Assembly: GCA_024867545.1 (NCBI GenBank)
Contig: JANFNE010000005.1
Span: 558,001 to 622,000, forward strand
DNA from: Phytopythium helicoides
Taxonomy: Eukaryota > Oomycota > Peronosporomycetes > Pythiales > Pythiaceae
Length of the DNA: 64,000 nt
Reading direction: 5' to 3'
Positions 1-10,623 of the stretch are shown one piece after another (position 1 is the stretch's first letter; each line of letters opens with the position of its first letter). The position numbers were made by a program, and so were the translations under genes. Below the pieces are notes generated by a model. It was not told the origin of the DNA. It saw nothing but the letters and a program-made list of their open reading frames with translations, and made no database searches.

Positions 1-4
1 TCTG

Positions 5-724
5 ATGGACTTTCGATACTACGAGACGTCAACGGAGCGCCACCGAAAGATTGCGGCGGACTTTTGGTCGGAAGCTTTTTTTGAGGCGCAGTCGACGCGC
101 TCAGGAAACAGTGCATCGCGGCGCAGTCACAATAGCTCGCAGGCTCCATCTCGACTCACCCAGCTCTACGACACCTTCTACAATTACCTGGATCACAATG
201 CACCGTCGCTGCGGCATGTTTTCCGCTCCTCCATGCACGTGCGAAGCAAAGTGCTCGTGCATATCAGCGCGGGCATGCGCACGATACTGGAGAGCTCAAG
301 CCTGGAAGAAGAGATCATCCCTCTAGTTCGCACACATATCCGCTGTGGTGTCAAACTCGAGTATCACAACCCATTGGGCAACGCGCTCATGTTCTCAATG
401 AAGGAGGTGTCAGGCTCGCTGTGGTCGCCTGAGGTTGATGACGCATGGCGACGGCTATTCGCTCACTGCTGCGTGGTGTTGATAGCGGAGCACAAGAAGA
501 CACTCGAACATATGAAAAAGGGCGACGGACCAACTATGCCAGGTAGTAGTCCAGCTTTGGATGACATTTACACATCGACCAAGCGACCAATGTCGATAAA
601 AGAAAGGTTTTCAAGCTCGCGATCAAGCAGCGAGACCACAAGCTCAGCAAAACCAAACCCACAGGAACCATTGCCTTCACCTGGCAGCCTCGTAGCAAGT
701 AGTTTGACGAATCGGATCCGCTAG
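5..724 (+). CDS. Globin-like protein, copy A (5' end probably outside window)
   Basis: Predicted haem-binding globin-fold protein of 239 residues as visible. The segment RTHIRCGV followed about 25 residues later by a Trp and the motif DDAWRRLF has the globin F-helix His / H-helix pattern, with the His of RTHIRCGV as candidate proximal ligand. It aligns with the neighbouring copy B at 1264-1860, for example FYNYL versus FYKYL and VLVHISAGM versus VIVHISSGM. Copy B has about 30 residues before the point where this copy begins (MDF here aligns with FDF there), so the true start is probably upstream of base 1. The last 70 residues are Ser/Thr/Pro-rich and likely disordered. The role (oxygen or NO chemistry, or sensing) cannot be told from sequence. 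Confidence 0.7.
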   Translation: MDFRYYETSTERHRKIAADFWSEAFFEAQSTRSGNSASRRSHNSSQAPSRLTQLYDTFYNYLDHNAPSLRHVFRSSMHVRSKVLVHISAGMRTILESSSLEEEIIPLVRTHIRCGVKLEYHNPLGNALMFSMKEVSGSLWSPEVDDAWRRLFAHCCVVLIAEHKKTLEHMKKGDGPTMPGSSPALDDIYTSTKRPMSIKERFSSSRSSSETTSSAKPNPQEPLPSPGSLVASSLTNRIR

Positions 725-1263
725 CTTCAAATGGAGATAGGGATATCAACAACTTTATTTTGTTTCAAACCCAGCAACGACTTGTTCTCGTGTGCAAAAT
801 CTCTGATCGTTGACACTGGTGATAAAAGTCAGCGTCGCATTTCAGAACTTCTGGAACTCGGGCTTTAATCGGGGGCGGCGTACTTTCGTAATTGACTTTG
901 AGCGGTGGTTTCTCCACCTGCTTGCAGCAAAAATGAATTTGTCGCAGCGATTCTGAAAAGTGTCGGTGAGAAACATGCCATGGGATCTTACCAGACCAAA
1001 AATACTGCGGCCCGCGCTCAGCAGCGCTTGAAGTCGTCCTCGACGTTCAAAGGAAATTGTTGAAGCTCCGTAAATCATTCGTGACGCGTTCAACAACCAC
1101 AACCACTTCATTTCTCGCCGAGTCATGTTGGTTGCCTTTGGCATAGACGCGCGGAGCGCCATCCTGACTTTCCCTCGCAAGAGTTGAATCCGACAAAACA
1201 GGTTATAAATCAACCAGTCGGCTCGAGCAAGCACCTGGCCGGAATCAAGACACCGAAAGTCAC
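725..1263. other. Intergenic between the two globin-like genes
   Basis: AT-richer spacer. The only long frame (minus strand, 842-1234) starts with GTG, has no recognisable domain and shows no splice or paralogue support. It probably holds the 3' UTR of copy A and the promoter of copy B. I see no other feature. Confidence 0.5.
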
Positions 1264-1860
1264 ATGGGCTGCATTTGGGGAAAGTTCAGCATTGGAGCCA
1301 CCAACGAAGTGAGGTTCTCCAAACAATATCGCCGCATCATCAAGCGTTATCTACCACACTTTGACTTTGAGGAACTATCCACTCGCGAAGAGCACCTTGT
1401 CGCCTTTCAGCACTGGGAGCGCGTTTTCAAGGAACACATCTTGGGTGATGCACGACATCGAGAGCAAGACTCCATGATTGGTAAGCTGTACGACAACTTT
1501 TACAAATACCTGTTCGACCACTACGCCTACCTCAAACCGGTGTTCCGCGCGTCCGTCGAAGTTCAGAGCCGTGTTATTGTTCACATCAGCAGTGGCATGG
1601 AATCACTTCTTTCAGCCGAGGACCTCGTTGGACAGGTCTTGAATCTGGCGCTTGTGCACATGAAAATTGGAGTGAAGCCCGAGGACTTTGACCCCCTAGG
1701 CGAATCCCTGATGCAAGCGATGAAGATCACATGCGTTGACGACTGGAGCATGCAAATCGAGACTGCGTGGCGGAAGATCTACTGTCACGCGGCTATCCTG
1801 ATCCTCGTCAATATTCCCAACACCAAGATCGACCTCGACGACTATAATGACGCAGGCTAA
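1264..1860 (+). CDS. Globin-like protein, copy B, with N-terminal lipidation motif
   Basis: Single-exon gene of 198 residues. The candidate proximal His lies in ALVHMKIGVKPEDF, followed by DDWSMQIETAWRKIY, the usual globin F-to-H spacing. The protein begins MGCIWGKF: Gly2 with small residue Gly6 fits the N-myristoylation pattern and Cys3 could be palmitoylated, so a membrane-attached globin is predicted. The start is well defined because this motif is meaningful only at the N terminus. It is a tandem paralogue of the gene at 5-724. The family is clear; the substrate or signalling role is not. Confidence 0.78.
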   Translation: MGCIWGKFSIGATNEVRFSKQYRRIIKRYLPHFDFEELSTREEHLVAFQHWERVFKEHILGDARHREQDSMIGKLYDNFYKYLFDHYAYLKPVFRASVEVQSRVIVHISSGMESLLSAEDLVGQVLNLALVHMKIGVKPEDFDPLGESLMQAMKITCVDDWSMQIETAWRKIYCHAAILILVNIPNTKIDLDDYNDAG

Positions 1861-1966
1861 TCGCAACACCATCATAAGCAGACACCTGAAGCTATATTCA
1901 AGCACGCACGAAACATTCCGATTGGCCAAGCTGCGCACCAGAGCTCGCGAGCATGGCTATTCGAAT

Positions 1967-2993
1967 TTATGGAGCCTTGGCTTGCCGAGCTAACTCGGTA
2001 AGCTCTGCGCGTAGAGAACGTGGGGCGAGGTCAATACAGCGCTCTTTGTCATTGTTTTTGGCGTTCAGATTGGCGCCGTGCTGGACGAGAAACTTGGCAA
2101 GGCTCTCATGTCCCTCCATAATCGCGAGGTGAAGTGGCGAGTTGCCTGAAACTTGACAATCAGTTCACACTTGCGTTGTACAGTAATAGCTAAATGCTCC
2201 AATCTACCTGCGATGTCGCGCGTGTTGACCTTGGCACCGTGGTCTAGTAGCAAAGTGATGACTTCTGCTTGGAAAGAAAACTTCATTAGATCCTGTTCCG
2301 ATTCGAAACTGGCATGTCGGGCTGCCCAGCATGCCAATATTGCAGCATGGTAAACGCACCAATGCTCGGCTTGCCACCGATCGCCCGAGTCAGTGGGGTG
2401 CTACCGACGTCGTCCTATATATGTGAGGCTTGGTAAGAAACACTGTTATGCCTCGTCGAACGCTCGAACCCACCGCGTGGTTGACGTCGCGCGTGTAGTC
2501 CAGCAACAGCTCGGCAATCTCCTGGCGACCTGTTATAGCTCTTCATGAGCGAGCTGCCTTTGCAGTTCCAAATCCATCGATGGGGCTCACCTCGGTGGTA
2601 GTGCAGCGGGATCTGCCCGTTCTCGTTGGGTAGGTTGGCGTCCGCTCCGCTGCTCTCCACCAGCCATCAGTGCCCCCACAAACTTCCAAAACCCCAAGCT
2701 GCTCGAATGCACCCCGACCTATTGAGAAGCAGCGCCACCACCGGCGCGAACCCCGCGGACGCGGCGCTCATGAGCGGCGTCCAGCCGGCGTCGTCCTGAA
2801 CGTTGACGCGCGCGCGCTCGCGCTCCACCAAGAACTCGGCCACGTCCGCGCGGCCCGTGGCGCTCGCCCAGTGCAGCGGCGTGCGCTCGTCCTCGTCCTT
2901 GGCGTCGAGCGCCACGCCGCGAGCTGCCAGCACCTCCAGCGCCGCCACGTCACTGCTCTCCACCGCCGCGCGCAGCTCCGTCTTGTCGTCCAT
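1967..2993 (-). CDS. PSMD10: Gankyrin-like ankyrin protein, 26S proteasome regulatory-particle chaperone
   Basis: Multi-exon gene. The first exon starts MDDKTELRAAVESS and carries RTPLHWASATGRADVAEFL and then DDAGWTPLMSAASAG, the order and wording typical of gankyrin/PSMD10. Later exons give GADANLPNENGQIPLHYH, then EVITLLLDHGAKVNTRDIAG, and the last exon FLVQHGANLNAKNNDKE ending at TAA 1967-1969. Short introns with in-frame stops interrupt the ankyrin units. In other eukaryotes this protein binds the C-terminal tail of the ATPase Rpt3 and helps assemble the 19S base. An upstream in-frame ATG-like extension to 3047 exists but has no homologous look. A second proteasome assembly factor, UMP1, lies at 59 kb. 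Confidence 0.8.
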
Positions 2994-3415
2994 TTTCAGA
3001 GTCTCGACTGCGATATGTTGATTTGGGTATAGTGACAAGCTTGTCAACTAGTCAAAGTGCTTTGAAGTTGCAGCATCCCATTTGCGAAGTGGAGAGATCT
3101 TCGCCAGCAGCAATCCTAATTCGGTCGTAGCGTGTCAAGGCTCGCACGCGTGTATCAACACTCGCACATGTGGTCTCTGCATGCGATGCCCCGCGTACCT
3201 TGGACATGCATGGGGTTGTGCGAGGTCTATTTCCTGCTCCAGATTGCCCATGGACAAAAGTGTTGAGACAGCAGTCTGAGGCTGAAGCTGCGCTACATTG
3301 CGATGCTGCTACTACCAGTATCTCGCCAAGCTTCGTCTGCCGAGCTTCAGTTCGCAATCTCGCTGCCAGCTCGCAAGCAAGGACCAAGCTCTCCTACCAG
3401 GCCAACGAAAGAGCC
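2994..3415. promoter_or_regulatory. Divergent intergenic region, PSMD10 and SLC35F-like genes
   Basis: About 420 bases lie between the divergent starts at 2993 (minus) and 3416 (plus). Frames reading through it are not conserved in appearance. It should contain both promoters; I could not assign a specific element. Confidence 0.4.
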
Positions 3416-4574
3416 ATGCGGTGGCTTCAGACAGCAGCGAGGGTCACGGTCGGCCAATTTGTGTCGCTCTTCAGCATCCTGACGCTCGTGGTAGCCAAAG
3501 CTCTCGTGGTGCGCGGTGTCAGTGTACCCGGCTTGCTCAACCTGTTTTTCTACGTCGTCCTCGGGATGCTCTGCATTTCGTATTCGTGGGTCCGAGAATG
3601 CAAGGACGACCGAAATCAGCGACCAGGCACGCCGCTCACCACAAATTCACCACAGGAGATTGGAGCACTTGCAGTTACCCCTGTCGAGGCGAAAGCAGCT
3701 TTCGACCATCCACGACCTGCACCTACTCGCGTGCTGTGGTGGATGTATCCGCTCGCCGCGATGCTGGACGTGGAAGCCAACTTCTGCGCGGTCCGTGCGC
3801 TCGCGTACGTCAACTACATCACGCTAGGACTGATGCTCAACCTTACAATTCCGTTCCTCTCGCTCCTCCACTACGGCATCAACCACAAGAAACACACGAA
3901 GATTCACATGGCTGGTTGCTGCATTGCACTCATCAGTGCTGTTCCGCTGTTCTGTGGAGCATATCAGTTGGATCGTGTCAATGACACAGCCACAAACAGC
4001 TCCATGAGCTACCAACTCTACGGCGCACTGCTCGCCTTCATGGCAGCATTTCTGTACGCAGCGTCCAATATCGCGTCACAGTGGTGCGTCAAGGAGCCGA
4101 CGCTCGATGGCACAATCGAGTCCACGGGGTTCATTGCAGTCTGGGCTACCGTGTTCTCGCTCATCCACTTCCTTGCCATGGAGGTATCCAGGGCGTCCGA
4201 CATTGTGTGGGAAAGCGATATCTCCATCTGCTTCGTCGGCTATGCAGCGACCATGGTCACCGTATACGCGCTCGTCTCGTACCTCACTCAGGAGTCGTCG
4301 TCAATCACCTACGCACTGTCACTCATCTCGTCCAATCTTTTTCTGCTCGTGACTGGCTGCTACTGCTTCAACGAGACCATGACGCGGCTGGGGTCCGTCG
4401 CGCTCTGCCTCATCCTAATCGGGCTCGGACTTCACGCGTTCGAATCGAACATGCCCAAGACGAAGCCCAACTCGCTTCTTTCGCAGAAGATGCATGCCTC
4501 CGGCTTCGACGCGCTCTGCTCGCCCCACCCGATCGCGGCGATCAAGCTCGCTGCACCCCACGCCTGTCGTCTAG
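3416..4574 (+). CDS. SLC35F-type (drug/metabolite transporter superfamily) membrane protein
   Basis: Polytopic membrane protein of about 370-386 residues with roughly ten hydrophobic segments. It starts MRWLQTAARVTVGQF. The middle segment ANFCAVRALAYVNYITLGL and the later SSSITYALSLISSNLF followed by an aliphatic helix resemble the EamA/SLC35F1-F2 group, whose substrates are mostly unknown. Two unrelated polar loops contain Pro/Thr and Asn/Thr. The 3' end is uncertain: the main frame stays open to 5080 and would run into the next gene, but coding character fades after about 4500. The end given is the TAG reached if one base is shifted near 4530. The long read-through is probably artefactual. 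Confidence 0.65.
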
Positions 4575-4846
4575 CTGGATGGCGCCAACACTCAAGTCAA
4601 AGAGTCGACTTAGCTCACCGCAACACTACCTGCGGCTATCAACCATCTCTCCTTTCCACCATGCGGCGCACTGTCCGCCTCACGCTCCTCCTCCTTGCCT
4701 TCCATCCGCCTTCGAATACACTCACAAGTTGCCTTTATGTACCCATTCCCATGTGGCCCACACCGCCGTCCATGTTTGATTTATATTTTTTTCCCGCGCT
4801 CGCAGATTTCGCCCGCATACAATTCCCAAGTCAACTAGAGGCGAGC

Positions 4847-6061
4847 ATGGCGGCGCCAGGCGGCTCGCTCTCCGAGGTGACGCGGCGGACTGCAGCAGGA
4901 GCGCGACGCGCTGCGGCAGCAGGTGGACGAGCTGTCGACGCGCCTGGGCGAATCGCGCGCGGCGCTGGACGCGGCGGAGCACGAGCGCGAGCTCACGCAG
5001 CTGGAGCTGCTGCACGTCCAGCAGCGCGGCGCGCAGGGCTCGCAGCGGCTGCGCGAGCGCGTGGCGCAGCTGGAGCGTGAGCTGGAGCAGCAGCAGACGG
5101 AGCTGCGCGTGGCGACGGCGGCGCGCGGCTCGGCGGTGCAGAAGAGCGCGTCGCTGGCGACTGAGCTGCGCGCGCTCGAGGTGCGGGTCAAAGCCGAGGA
5201 GGAGAAGAAGGAGGTCGCGCTGGCCGAGGTGCAGCTGCTCAAGGACGAGCTGCGCGCGCTCGCACTCGACAGGGACCAGCTCGTGCAGCGCACAGAGGCA
5301 GACGCCAAGCGCGTGCGAGAGCTCTGGCAGCAGATCGCGCGCGAACACGAGGTCAAGCTCGCGGCTGTGAGTCAGGAGCTCACGGCGGCGCGCCAGGCCT
5401 CGACCACTACAGGGCTGTCCGTTGCCGAGTACCAGAAGAAGCTGGCTGAAATGGAGGCGGTGGTGGCCGGGCTCAACGCTCGCAACAGCGAGCTCGAGGA
5501 CAGGCTGCGGGTGACCGAGAGTGACCAGAACAGAACACGAGAGCGGCTGGAGAGTGAGCAGCACCGTGAACGAGACATGGGAGAGCGCCACCACAGGCTT
5601 GAACTGGAGGTCCAAGAGCTGAAGAACAAGTGCAAGATGGCGAGACAGTGCGAGGAAATGGCCGTACGCGAGAGGGATATAGCCGTCGCTACCGCCAAGA
5701 CGGCCACAAAGGAAGCTGACGACCGAACGCAAGAGCTGCTGCTGCTAAAAACCGAGTTCAGTCAGCTTCTCGACAAGCACGATGAGCTCCAGGAGTCTAC
5801 AAGCACAAGGTTCGCCACAGAGTGCAGGAGGCGAAGCTACTTGCCGAGAAGCTGTCCAAAGAGAAGCGGTACGCAGAGGAGCTCGCGATTTTGCGAAAGA
5901 ATGAGATCACGGGCTACAAGAAGGTCATCCACGCTGTTGAGCGCAAGCTTATTCAAGTTCCTGTGCACAACGACCACGTCGAATCGTCATCAAGTCGACC
6001 GATCGCACCTGAGGACAGAGCAAACCCAGCAAAGAGCTCGCTTTGTATTTATCGGCATTGA
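4847..6061 (+). CDS. Long coiled-coil protein, function unknown
   Basis: Starts MAAPGGSLSE and is almost wholly heptad-patterned Glu/Arg/Leu/Gln helix, for example LQQERDALRQQVDELSTRL and AQLERELEQQQTELRV, ending with YKHKVRHRVQEAKLLAEKL and a short tail to TGA 6059-6061. Two frame breaks interrupt it. Near 4889 one extra base separates LSEVTRR from LQQERDAL. Near 5798 one base seems missing between HDELQE and YKHKVRHR. Coding quality is high on both sides, so I treat it as one gene of about 400 residues. No catalytic domain is visible; a structural, centrosomal or vesicle-tether role is possible but not shown. Confidence 0.65.
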
Positions 6062-6137
6062 CGCCGTGTGTGAGAATAAAACTTGACAAACAAGCATAGA
6101 ATTGTCCTGGCCAAAAGTCTATCTGCCATCAGTACTC

Positions 6138-7227
6138 CTACATTCCAAAGCGCTGTCCGCCACCACGCCGATGAAGCGGTGCCCATGGTCGCCAAGTATT
6201 TGCTCGTTGTGGACGTTTCGAGGACGATTGCACACTTGAAGCAAGGCTCATGGTTCGCTTGGGGTTCTTCATCTGATGATGCTTCTGATTGTCACCGGAC
6301 ATGTTGGGCCGCTTCGAATGGCTAGAATCGTGCCGAGTTTTGGCTGTCTCAATGCCTGTGTCGCCCTCAATCTGGCTACTGTCAGGCGAGCTCACGACAG
6401 CATTCGGGTCGAAAGGATACTAAGAGAATTAAGTGGCAATGTTAGAGTGGGGTCTGCTCGTAACTCATCGACAAATGTGCACTCACCTTGGTGCGGTTGA
6501 CGACGAACGTGTAGGTGAGGCAGAGCTCGGCCTCGAACTTTTTCGCCTGCGGGTCGGTCGTGCGATGTCTGTACCCAGGAAAGAGCCTGGCATCAAACCG
6601 TCGCCGCTCCTTGAGCACAAATCCCCGCGTCCTTGGCCTGGTCTTCGACGAGCCAGTTGGAGTACGGCGGCCGCGTCTTGAGCGTCACGTGTGCCTCTCC
6701 GCTCTTGAGCAGCCGCAGGCCGCGCACTCTCGAAGAAGTCGCGCAGCAGCGCGCGGTTGATGTGCACGCGCTGCTGGCCGCTATGCGGAAAGTTGAAGAC
6801 GATGAACTGGAAGAAGGCCGGCAGCGTCTTGGTGTTGGCCGGCAGCTGGTGCAGCTTGGTGGCGTCCACGCCGTGGAGCACTGCGCCGCCCGCGCGCCTC
6901 ACGGCCGAGATGCAGTCGGCCGCGTTCTCGTACTTGCTGCGGACACGCGCGTGCGAGTCGAAGGACGTGGCGACGACGCCGCGGCCGGTCCCTCGGTGGG
7001 CCGCGAGCCCCTTGGAGAAGGAAAAGTCTGCAGCACAACAACCAGTCAGCGCATTTGAGCCGCAGCGCAGCGAGAAGCCGCAAGGCGCGCACCGCCGTCG
7101 CCCAGCACGAGCACCGAGGCGTCCGCGGCGTACAGCGAAGCAGACGCCACTGGCGGCTGCGGCTGCGACCGCCGGCGCTTGGAGGAGCCGTCGGCGTTGG
7201 CGCTCGGCGCTCGGCGCTTGCCCATTG
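6138..7227 (-). CDS. BMT5-like (DUF2431) rRNA uridine N3-methyltransferase family protein
   Basis: Three exons: 7227-7093, 7027-6487 and 6419-6138. Joining exons 1 and 2 across a 65-bp GT-AG intron restores the SAM-binding motif LGDGDFSFSKGLA. Then follow VVATSFDSHARVRSKYENA, GGAVLHGVDATKL and FQFIVFNFPHSGQQRVHIN, the diagnostic order of the BMT5-like domain, which in yeast modifies 25S rRNA at U2634. The C-terminal part reads LFPGYRHRTTDPQAKKFE, also family-typical. The third exon is a Ser/Lys/Arg-rich tail ending QRFGM. The N terminus MGKRRAPSANADGSSKRRR is a likely nuclear/nucleolar signal. Frame breaks of one base lie near 6720 and 6625 (a G run). Confidence 0.78.
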
Positions 7228-7350
7228 GCTCTGGGCGTGCGTGAGTGGTGAACGTGAGACTACTGAACGTATACTTGTGGGAATGCAACGTATACTATCG
7301 TTTGAACTCGTACAGCCCTCACGCCATCCGCTCGCGTCCTGACCGCAGCT

Positions 7351-10290
7351 TTAGGTGAGCCAGACGGACTTGACGTCGTCCTGTCCGAACATCTTCTTGC
7401 ATGTGGGGCACTTGCGGTTGCGCGACTTGAGGTTGTTGTCCACGCACTCCTTGCAGAACATGTGGAAGCACTTGGAGATGATGACCGACTTCTTCCGGTC
7501 CTGACACACGCTGCACTTGACCACCTTCTGCAGATCCTGCAACTCCAGTCGGTCCAGCTCCGTCATCGATGAGCTGGAGCTGCTCGTGCTGCTTAGCGCC
7601 GCTACTCGGAGCTTCTTCTCGGTATCCTCCAGCTTTTTACGCAATGCGTCGCACTGGTCGCACGGTCGTCGCTTCTCCTGCTGCTTCTGGTTTGTCTCGG
7701 TTGCGTAGACTTGCTTTGCAACCTCCGCCTCGCGAACCGCTTTGCGCTTTTCCGCTTCAGCAGTCTCGCGCTCCAACTCAATATTCTTTACGTGCTCCTT
7801 GAGCGTCTCGAGCTCCTTCTCTTTGGTCCTCAGTGACTCTTTGATTGCCTCGATGAGCGTCTTTTGTTGTGCCTGAAGAGATCCGAGGGATGACACTTGC
7901 AGACGAACAGCAGTAATCTCGTCAAAGTAATGCGTTTTTGCCTGCTCTTCGTGCTGCACTTGTGAGTGAAGCTTTTTGCACATGTTGCGTTTTTCATCAA
8001 CCTGCTGCATAAGCTTCTTGCGCGTGTGACCCAGCTCCTTCACACTGTGGTTTAGTGTTTCGATCTCCGCCACTAGAGCGTCGTTCTCATCTCGGGACGC
8101 ATCGGCAGTGGCCGTCATCTCCTCCAGCGATACACGCGCCTTCTCGAGCTCGGATCGTGTTTCTTCATGGCGAGATATTTCCTCGTTGTATCTTGCCTCG
8201 AGATCTGACAAGCGATTTGTATATGCCGAAATCTTCTCATCACTGTTTTTCAGTTAACGTCAGGAGCGATGATTAGGTACATCGGCCTCTTTTGTCAAAG
8301 GAATACTCACGATACATACCTGTCAGCTGTGCGCAGAGCATCAAGAGATTTCTGCAATTCGGTCTTTACTGTTTCGAGTGCAGCGATCTACGCCACAGAA
8401 CAATGAGTTTATCAGCGACCCGCACACACCCAAGAAGAAGAAAAAAAAGTAAGCTCACCTTCTCTGTCAACTCTCGAACTTTCGAGCTCTCAACGGCTTG
8501 TTCGACATGGCCCCCACGGACCTTGCTCTGCTTGAGAAGCTCTTTCAGACGCTTGTTTTCTCGCTTTATTGCGTCAAGCTCGGGCTTCAGCTCATTCAGC
8601 TGCGGTGACTCAGATTATTAGAATTTTGCCCCAGCGTTTCAAAGGCCGACCAGTCAGCACCCACCTGGTCTCGGAATGCGGACGCATTCGCGAGTTTTTC
8701 GCGCAACTTCATATTTTTGATGTTGACTTCGTCCAATTGTGCCTTTGACTTGGACGCGTCGGCTTGGACCTTGGCGATCGTTTGCTTCCACTGCTCTCCC
8801 ATGTGATCTTCTATTTCCTGCGGAGCACGATCAAGATTGTCAAGGTAAGTGGGCTGAGCAAACAAGCCTCCACGAATGTTTTGTGACCGTGTACCTTAGC
8901 TTTGAGCTTGGCTTCCTGAAATTGCTCCGCATTGTGGGCGCACTCATCTTGCAGCTGCTTAATCTTGCTCTCATACTCGAGCTTAAGCGAGGCTTCATCT
9001 CTTTTCCACTGCAACATAAGCACCAAGAAGACAATCAGAATTGGTCCAACAAGCACAGACAATCTGACACACAGATTAGACACATACCGCCTGCTCCATA
9101 ACCTTATATCGCTCCAGATCTCGTCGAAAGGTTTCGATCTTGGCCCGCTCCTGGTAAAGCTTGGTGGTTAGGATACCAATGTCGTCTCGGAGAGACTTCT
9201 CCCGAGCTGCGCGCTCCTGTTCGGTTGCTGAATTTGTTTCGCTCTTGACGCTGCTATCGCTACTCTTTTTGCTTGGCTCGTCGCTGGACGGATTCCCGTT
9301 GCTTGAGCTTGATGCAGCACTTCCATGCTCTTCAATGTGACGCTGCAATCGATCAAAATCTCTGCATACTCGATGCCGCTCTGTTTCCTTGTACTCCAGG
9401 TCTCGCTGTAAGTCAGCTAATCGGTGTTGGATCTGCTCACATCAAAACACATCGCAAAGCGGATGGTTAACGTGAATACTACAAAACAGACAGTAATTTC
9501 TGACACACGTACTGCTTGGAGCTGGTCCTTCACACGCATCGACTCTTCGAGCGCCTCGCGCTTTTCCTGCACTATGTGCGCGAATTGCAACGCATCGCCA
9601 TTGGCTTTGCCCCCCGCCACGGCAGCCACGAGGTTCCGAAGGAGTTCCACCGTTTCCTGACGCTTTTCTTCCGTCTGAGATGCCACCTCGCGTTCAAGCG
9701 AAAGTAGCTGCTCGCTCTTGACAATACGTTCGTCTGCATCGCCAGCATCGCCGTCAGACGCAGGCAGAGTGGCCTCCTCGGTCTTTTCGATCCCGATGGA
9801 CACGAACCACTCGGGCAAATGGAGCTCGAGGCTGTTCACGTCAACCTTAATTGATGCAAGCGAGTCGAATGCACGGAGCGCGTCGCTCAATTCTTCATCT
9901 GATTGATTGGATGGCGCCAACGTGCGCGAGCACTCACGGATTTCGTCCAGCACATGCGTCCACTGCCGCCGCACGCCTTGAAGCGACGCGTTTGCCAGCA
10001 CGCGCTGTCGGTACAGCGCCTGGCACTTGTGCAGCAGAAACGCGATCCGCCGGTTCTTCTCCCTCATATCCAGCTCCAGCGCGCGGTTGCGCTGTCGCAC
10101 AGCCTCGATCGTGTCTGGATTCGCCTGCCTCGCCAAGCACCAGCCACGCCGCGTCAGTCTACCGCTGCCACACACCGAGCTCTGGGCGCCGCACCTGCGG
10201 CGGGTCGTCCATCTCGAGCTTCATCTTTTTGTTCGCGGGCGACCCGTTCACGACCCCCGCGATGCTCACGCGCTTCCGGCTGCTCTCCAT
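7351..10290 (-). CDS. BRE1: E3 ubiquitin ligase BRE1 (RNF20/40 type), histone H2B monoubiquitination
   Basis: Large multi-exon coiled-coil protein with a C-terminal RING: VVKCSVCQDRKKSVIISKC, then FHMFCKECVDNNLKSR and KCPTCKKMFGQDDV, ending at TAA 7351-7353. The Cys/His spacing is C3HC4. It starts MESSRKRVSIAGVVNG with the basic stretch NKKMKLEMDDPPQ. Removing a 67-bp GT-AG intron joins this to ANPDTIEAVRQRNRALELD, typical of BRE1. Further exons of pure coiled coil follow, separated by short introns around 9.4-9.5, 9.0-9.1, 8.85, 8.6, 8.4 and 8.25 kb. In yeast, plants and animals BRE1 with RAD6 monoubiquitinates H2B in transcribed chromatin. No key RING residue is missing. Confidence 0.85.
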
Positions 10291-10623
10291 GCTGTCGGCG
10301 ATTTCTCGGCTTCTACTGGTCAGAAATCGGCCGCGAGACCCGCGCTCGCCTCCACTCGGCCCGCTCTTCAACGAGCACGCGCCGCTTCCGCTCCAATCCC
10401 GTCGCCTGGGCCTCCGCTCGTCCGCCGAGGTCGTCGCCGTCCGACAGCTCGCTGCCTGTCGCCGCCAAGCTGTTCTCCCCCGACTTTGGCCGGTCGGCTC
10501 GCCCAAAACGACTTGGCGTTTGTATGCCATACAATCCCCCGCGAGCCAACTTTTTACGCTCAAAACCTTTTTACGTAAAAACTAGTTTTTGCCATGCAAC
10601 TTGAAGTTGACGCGCTCAATGGC
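10291..10623. other. Intergenic upstream of BRE1
   Basis: GC-rich spacer between the BRE1 start and the stop of the next minus-strand gene. A minus-strand frame reads through it into BRE1 but looks like 5' UTR (Arg/Gly/Ala-rich, no conserved pattern). The BRE1 promoter should lie here. Confidence 0.4.

Noticed and set aside
842..1234. 130-codon minus-strand frame between the globin-like genes
   Set aside because: Begins with GTG, no domain, no splice context, composition like spacer DNA.
3170..5080. Single 636-codon frame joining the SLC35F-like protein to the next gene
   Set aside because: Sequence after about 4500 loses membrane-protein character and becomes Arg/Ala-rich shadow of the coiled-coil gene. 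The real coiled-coil frame starts at 4847.
4722..5732. 336-codon minus-strand frame
   Set aside because: Antisense shadow of the heptad coiled-coil gene; Leu/Arg/Ala-only composition caused by high GC.
6411..6425. GTATCCTTT on the minus strand in the BMT5-like gene as a second U12 donor
   Set aside because: It spans the acceptor side of an ordinary GT-AG intron, in the wrong place and without a branch motif downstream.
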